Below, one piece after another: positions 5,425 through 8,324 of a DNA stretch of 8,324 nt; the stretch's first letter is position 1, and each line of letters starts with the position of its first letter. This DNA comes from Candidatus Eiseniibacteriota bacterium (GTDB lineage: Bacteria > Joyebacterota > Joyebacteria > Joyebacterales > Joyebacteraceae). The notes under the pieces are model-generated. The model had not been told where the DNA came from. It searched no databases and worked only from the letters and a program-made list of their open reading frames with translations. A program made the position numbers and the translations under genes. Location: positions 1 through 8,324 of the forward strand of contig JAUWRQ010000024.1 in NCBI GenBank assembly GCA_030610515.1. The letters run 5' to 3'.

Positions 5425-8324
5425 CGTTTTCGTTCCGGTCCGCGATCGCGGTGATCCTCCTTCTGTCTCTCGCGGCTTCCACGGAAGTGGGGGCCGCGCC
5501 GGTTGAACTGGTCGAGTGGAGCGACGGAGGGCTCACTCTTCGGTACGATCCCGGGGACGCCCATGTGAGACGCGACGGCCCGGGTCCCGACGGGTACGCG
5601 AGCGTCTCGGTAGGTGGCGCCGCGCTCATCGGAATCGAGGGCGCGCCCGAGCTGCCGGTCGCATCGGTCCGCGTGGCCGTTCCCTACTGCGAGTCTATCG
5701 AACTCTCGGTCGTCACGGGGGGCTCGCGCATCGTCGGCGGCGTGCGCGTAGTGCCTTCGCCCACGACGGTCGGCGAACCGGCGGGCATCTCGGGCACGGA
5801 GTACCTGGAGGGCCCCGCGTACGAGTCCGCGGGACTCTGGCCGGCGCGGGCCGCGAGCGTGTTCGGGCCCTCCCGGCTCGGCACGCAGCGCGTGGCGGTG
5901 GTGGAGTTCTACCCGTGTCAGGTCGACGCGACCGAGGACGTGCTCGTCGTCCATGACGTCATCGATGTGAGACTGACTTTCCGGGGGACCGTCCCCGCGA
6001 CGCGGGCGAGGCCCGAGAGCCCGCGTCGGGAGAACCAGCTACGCTCGCTTCTCCTGAACTACGAGGAAGGGAAGGACTGGCGCGGTCGACCGGAGCCGGC
6101 GCGGGCGCGCCCGGAGGGTGACTATTTCACGACCTCCGATAATTGGGCGAAGCTCACGATCCGCGAGAGGGGCATCTACTCGGTGAGCCACGCAGGCCTT
6201 TCCGGGCTGGGCGCCAACTCGTCTCAGATCGATCCCTCCACCTTCAGGGTCATGAGCGGCGGAGGTTTGCCCGTTCCCTTTGCCGTTACGGAGTCGCGGC
6301 CCGCGTGGATGGAGGAGTGTACGATCCTCGTTGACGACGGCGAGGACGGGACGTTCGATCCGGGCGACCGGGTCGTTTTCTACGCCCTGGCGACCGACGC
6401 GTGGAACGACGAGCTCGACGTCGGAGCCACCAGCGAACCGTTCTACTACGAGAACCCCTACGCCAACGACAGCGTCTACTGGCTGACCTGGGAAGCGGTC
6501 GGCACGCCGTCGGGGTTCGCGGACGATCCGCTTCGCATGGAGACCGAGGAACCGTCCACGTCGCCTACGCCGCTCGCGGTCGACGACCATTTCGCGCGCG
6601 AGCACGTCGAGGGCAACGTCAACGAGTTCCAGGGGAGGGGCGACAACTGGTTCTGGATCGAGATGAAGCTCAACGTCCCCGAGGAGCAGTTCCTCCACAA
6701 GCAGCTCGACCACGTACGGACCGACTCCACGGGCATGCTGCGCGGCTACCTGCGCGGCAACTCCGCCAACGCACAGGTCAACCCGGACCACATCGCTGTG
6801 TTCTACCTGAACAACGAGGAGGCGTTCGTCGGCGAGTGGGACGGCTACGCGACGTTCCTCTTCGAGGCCGGCGGACTGCCCATCAACGAGGGGTACAACA
6901 CCTACAAGATATTCGTGCCTCGCGCCGACGCCGACCATCTGAACGACAGGATCCTGATCGAGTGGTTCGAGATTCTGTACTGGCGCGAGCTGTGGACCGA
7001 CGACGAACAGCTTGCCTTCGGGAACTCGGGCAGAATGGGGCCGACGGAGTACTCGATGGGAGGTTTTTCGGACACCGACGTTACGGTCCTCAAGATTCTC
7101 GACAAGTACACCGTGAGCATCGTTCCCGGTGTCGACGTCGAGGGAGAGCGCGTGGTCTTCCAGGATGACGTGTCGGACACGGCCTCGTATCTGGCGGTCT
7201 CTTCCTCGGGATACAAGACCCCCGCGGAGATGCAGATGAGAACACCGGGCGCGCTCCGCACCCCGACCGGCGCGGACTACATCATGGTGGTCTACGACGG
7301 GTTCTACGGGGAGGCCGGGTCCCTGGCAGGTTTCCGCGAGAGCGCGGCGGGCGGCCGGTACCAGGTGCGTCTGGTCAAGGTGAGCGACGTGTACGACGAG
7401 TTTTCCTGGGGACTGATCGACCCTTCGGCCATCCGCGATTTCCTCAAGTACACGTATGACAACGAGGCGGTGTCTCCGACGCACGGACTCCTGATAGGAG
7501 ACGCGAGCTCCGACTACCGGCAGTACCTGCCCTCCAGTGCACAGACGTTCGTTCCCACCGTGTACACGGGAGGCGCGTCCCACTGGCCGACCGAGCAGTG
7601 GTTCGTGGGATTCACAGGCACTTCGTACTACCAGCCCGCGCTCGCGTTCGGGAGGCTTCCGGTCAGCTCGTCCAGCGAGCTGCGGGGCGTCGTGGACAAG
7701 ATCGAGCGCTACGAAAGGGACACCGTTCTCGCTCCGTGGAAGAACACGGTCGTGCTCATAGGAGACGACGAGTTCAAGTTCACCGAGACCATCGACGACT
7801 GCTGTGAGTTCTTCCACACGACTCAGGCGGAGAGCTTGCACAAGAAGATCCTGCCGTGGCCTCTCGATCGGAAGAAGATCTACCTGATGGAGTACGAGCG
7901 CGACCTGGTCGGACACAAGATCGAGGCGCGAAACGACATCATCGACGCGTGGAACGATGGCGCCCTGATCGTCAACTACGTGGGCCACGGCAACGAACAA
8001 CTCATGGCTCATGAGTACGTCTTCCTGTTCGACGACGTCACGCGCCTGACCAACAGCGACAAGCTCCCGCTCTATTTCGCCGCTTCGTGCCGGCTGAACA
8101 AGTTCGATCTGCGAACGACGGACTCGCTGGGCGAGGCGTTCGTGACGTCGCCTGGGGGTGGTTCGATCGCATCGATCGGTAGCACGAGGGACTCCGGAGC
8201 GACCCAGAACTCCAAGTTCAACGCGTGGCTCTACTGGTACATGTTCGGTCAGCAGCGCGTGGAGACCCGCGTGGTGATGGACGTGGGTACCGCCTTTCAG
8301 ACCGCTTTCATCGCGGATGGAACG
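5421..8324 (+). CDS. Exported C25-family cysteine protease, PorU-like (type IX secretion sortase type), 3' end outside window
   Basis: The frame runs 968 codons from ATG 5421 without a stop and continues past the window. Residues 1-25/26 are a Sec signal peptide (basic start, core AIAVILLLSLAA, VGA cleavage). Residues of about 27-230 resemble the gingipain-type propeptide region. From about 233, WAKLTIRERGIYSVSHAGL and then DDGEDGTFDPGDRVVFYA (residues 305-322; acidic, possibly calcium-binding) match the N-terminal pattern of PorU. The peptidase domain starts near residue 617 (ADYIMVVYDGF), with GDASSDYRQ at about 693-701 and GRLP at 744-747. The catalytic dyad is intact: His856 in NYVGHGNEQ and Cys890 in YFAASCRLNKFD. 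Their 34-residue spacing is close to the 33 of gingipain RgpB (His211/Cys244). MAHEYVFLFDDVTRLTN after the His matches PorU better than gingipains. PorU cleaves C-terminal signals of type IX cargo at the cell surface; a secreted C25 cargo protease is the alternative. The C-terminus, which would show a sorting domain, is not visible. Confidence 0.92.
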   Translation, partial: MTFSFRSAIAVILLLSLAASTEVGAAPVELVEWSDGGLTLRYDPGDAHVRRDGPGPDGYASVSVGGAALIGIEGAPELPVASVRVAVPYCESIELSVVTGGSRIVGGVRVVPSPTTVGEPAGISGTEYLEGPAYESAGLWPARAASVFGPSRLGTQRVAVVEFYPCQVDATEDVLVVHDVIDVRLTFRGTVPATRARPESPRRENQLRSLLLNYEEGKDWRGRPEPARARPEGDYFTTSDNWAKLTIRERGIYSVSHAGLSGLGANSSQIDPSTFRVMSGGGLPVPFAVTESRPAWMEECTILVDDGEDGTFDPGDRVVFYALATDAWNDELDVGATSEPFYYENPYANDSVYWLTWEAVGTPSGFADDPLRMETEEPSTSPTPLAVDDHFAREHVEGNVNEFQGRGDNWFWIEMKLNVPEEQFLHKQLDHVRTDSTGMLRGYLRGNSANAQVNPDHIAVFYLNNEEAFVGEWDGYATFLFEAGGLPINEGYNTYKIFVPRADADHLNDRILIEWFEILYWRELWTDDEQLAFGNSGRMGPTEYSMGGFSDTDVTVLKILDKYTVSIVPGVDVEGERVVFQDDVSDTASYLAVSSSGYKTPAEMQMRTPGALRTPTGADYIMVVYDGFYGEAGSLAGFRESAAGGRYQVRLVKVSDVYDEFSWGLIDPSAIRDFLKYTYDNEAVSPTHGLLIGDASSDYRQYLPSSAQTFVPTVYTGGASHWPTEQWFVGFTGTSYYQPALAFGRLPVSSSSELRGVVDKIERYERDTVLAPWKNTVVLIGDDEFKFTETIDDCCEFFHTTQAESLHKKILPWPLDRKKIYLMEYERDLVGHKIEARNDIIDAWNDGALIVNYVGHGNEQLMAHEYVFLFDDVTRLTNSDKLPLYFAASCRLNKFDLRTTDSLGEAFVTSPGGGSIASIGSTRDSGATQNSKFNAWLYWYMFGQQRVETRVVMDVGTAFQTAFIADGT

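Noticed and set aside
6401..7168. 255-codon + strand open frame in another phase, plus the smaller one at 5516-5956
   Set aside because: Arg-rich out-of-frame shadows inside the C25 protease gene, with no ribosome site or recognisable motif.
6039..8012. 657-codon open frame on the - strand
   Set aside because: It lies wholly inside the C25 protease frame, which has a signal peptide, catalytic motifs and a ribosome site. The antisense product is a low-complexity Val/Arg/Asp/Leu-rich sequence of the kind high-GC codon bias creates.

Overview
The window comes from a high-GC bacterial chromosome. All seven genes I can support lie on the + strand and are tightly packed. The gene content (dnaE, accA, an outer-membrane-type protein and a large exported C25-family cysteine protease resembling the PorU sortase of type IX secretion) points to a diderm of the Bacteroidota/FCB neighbourhood. 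The high GC fits an uncultivated FCB-type phylum (Eisenbacteria, Krumholzibacteriota or Latescibacterota style) better than a typical Bacteroidota member. That placement is inference; no rRNA or other marker here decides it.

Layout. (1) 2-2110: the C-terminal 60% or so of DNA polymerase III alpha (dnaE), cut by the window start. (2) 2111-2188: a sigma70-type promoter begins at the base after the dnaE stop, with TTGACA, a 17-bp spacer and TATATT, and a 14-bp dyad over the -35 box. (3) 2189-2932: a predicted outer-membrane beta-barrel protein with a signal peptide and C-terminal Phe. (4) 2976-3929 plus stop: accA, preceded by a perfect 8-bp hairpin. (5) 3937-4362: a small His/Asp-rich membrane protein. 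(6) 4424-4882: a stand-alone PTS EIIA domain of the fructose/Ntr type with its phospho-histidine. (7) 4957-5424: a two-CBS-domain protein. (8) 5421 to the window end: 968 codons of an exported C25 cysteine protease, overlapping the CBS stop codon by ATGA and still open at base 8324.

How the genes may work together. The promoter at 2111 is the only convincing one, so genes 3 to 8 may form one transcription unit downstream of dnaE. They fall loosely into an envelope/lipid group (barrel protein, AccA, membrane protein), a sensory pair (EIIA, CBS) and a secreted protease. The tightest link visible is the translational coupling of the CBS gene to the C25 protease. No mobile elements, CRISPR arrays, tRNAs or rRNAs were seen. 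I do not see a wholly new system. The most notable content is the PorU-like protease apparently outside classical Bacteroidota and its coupling to a nucleotide-sensor-type CBS protein.
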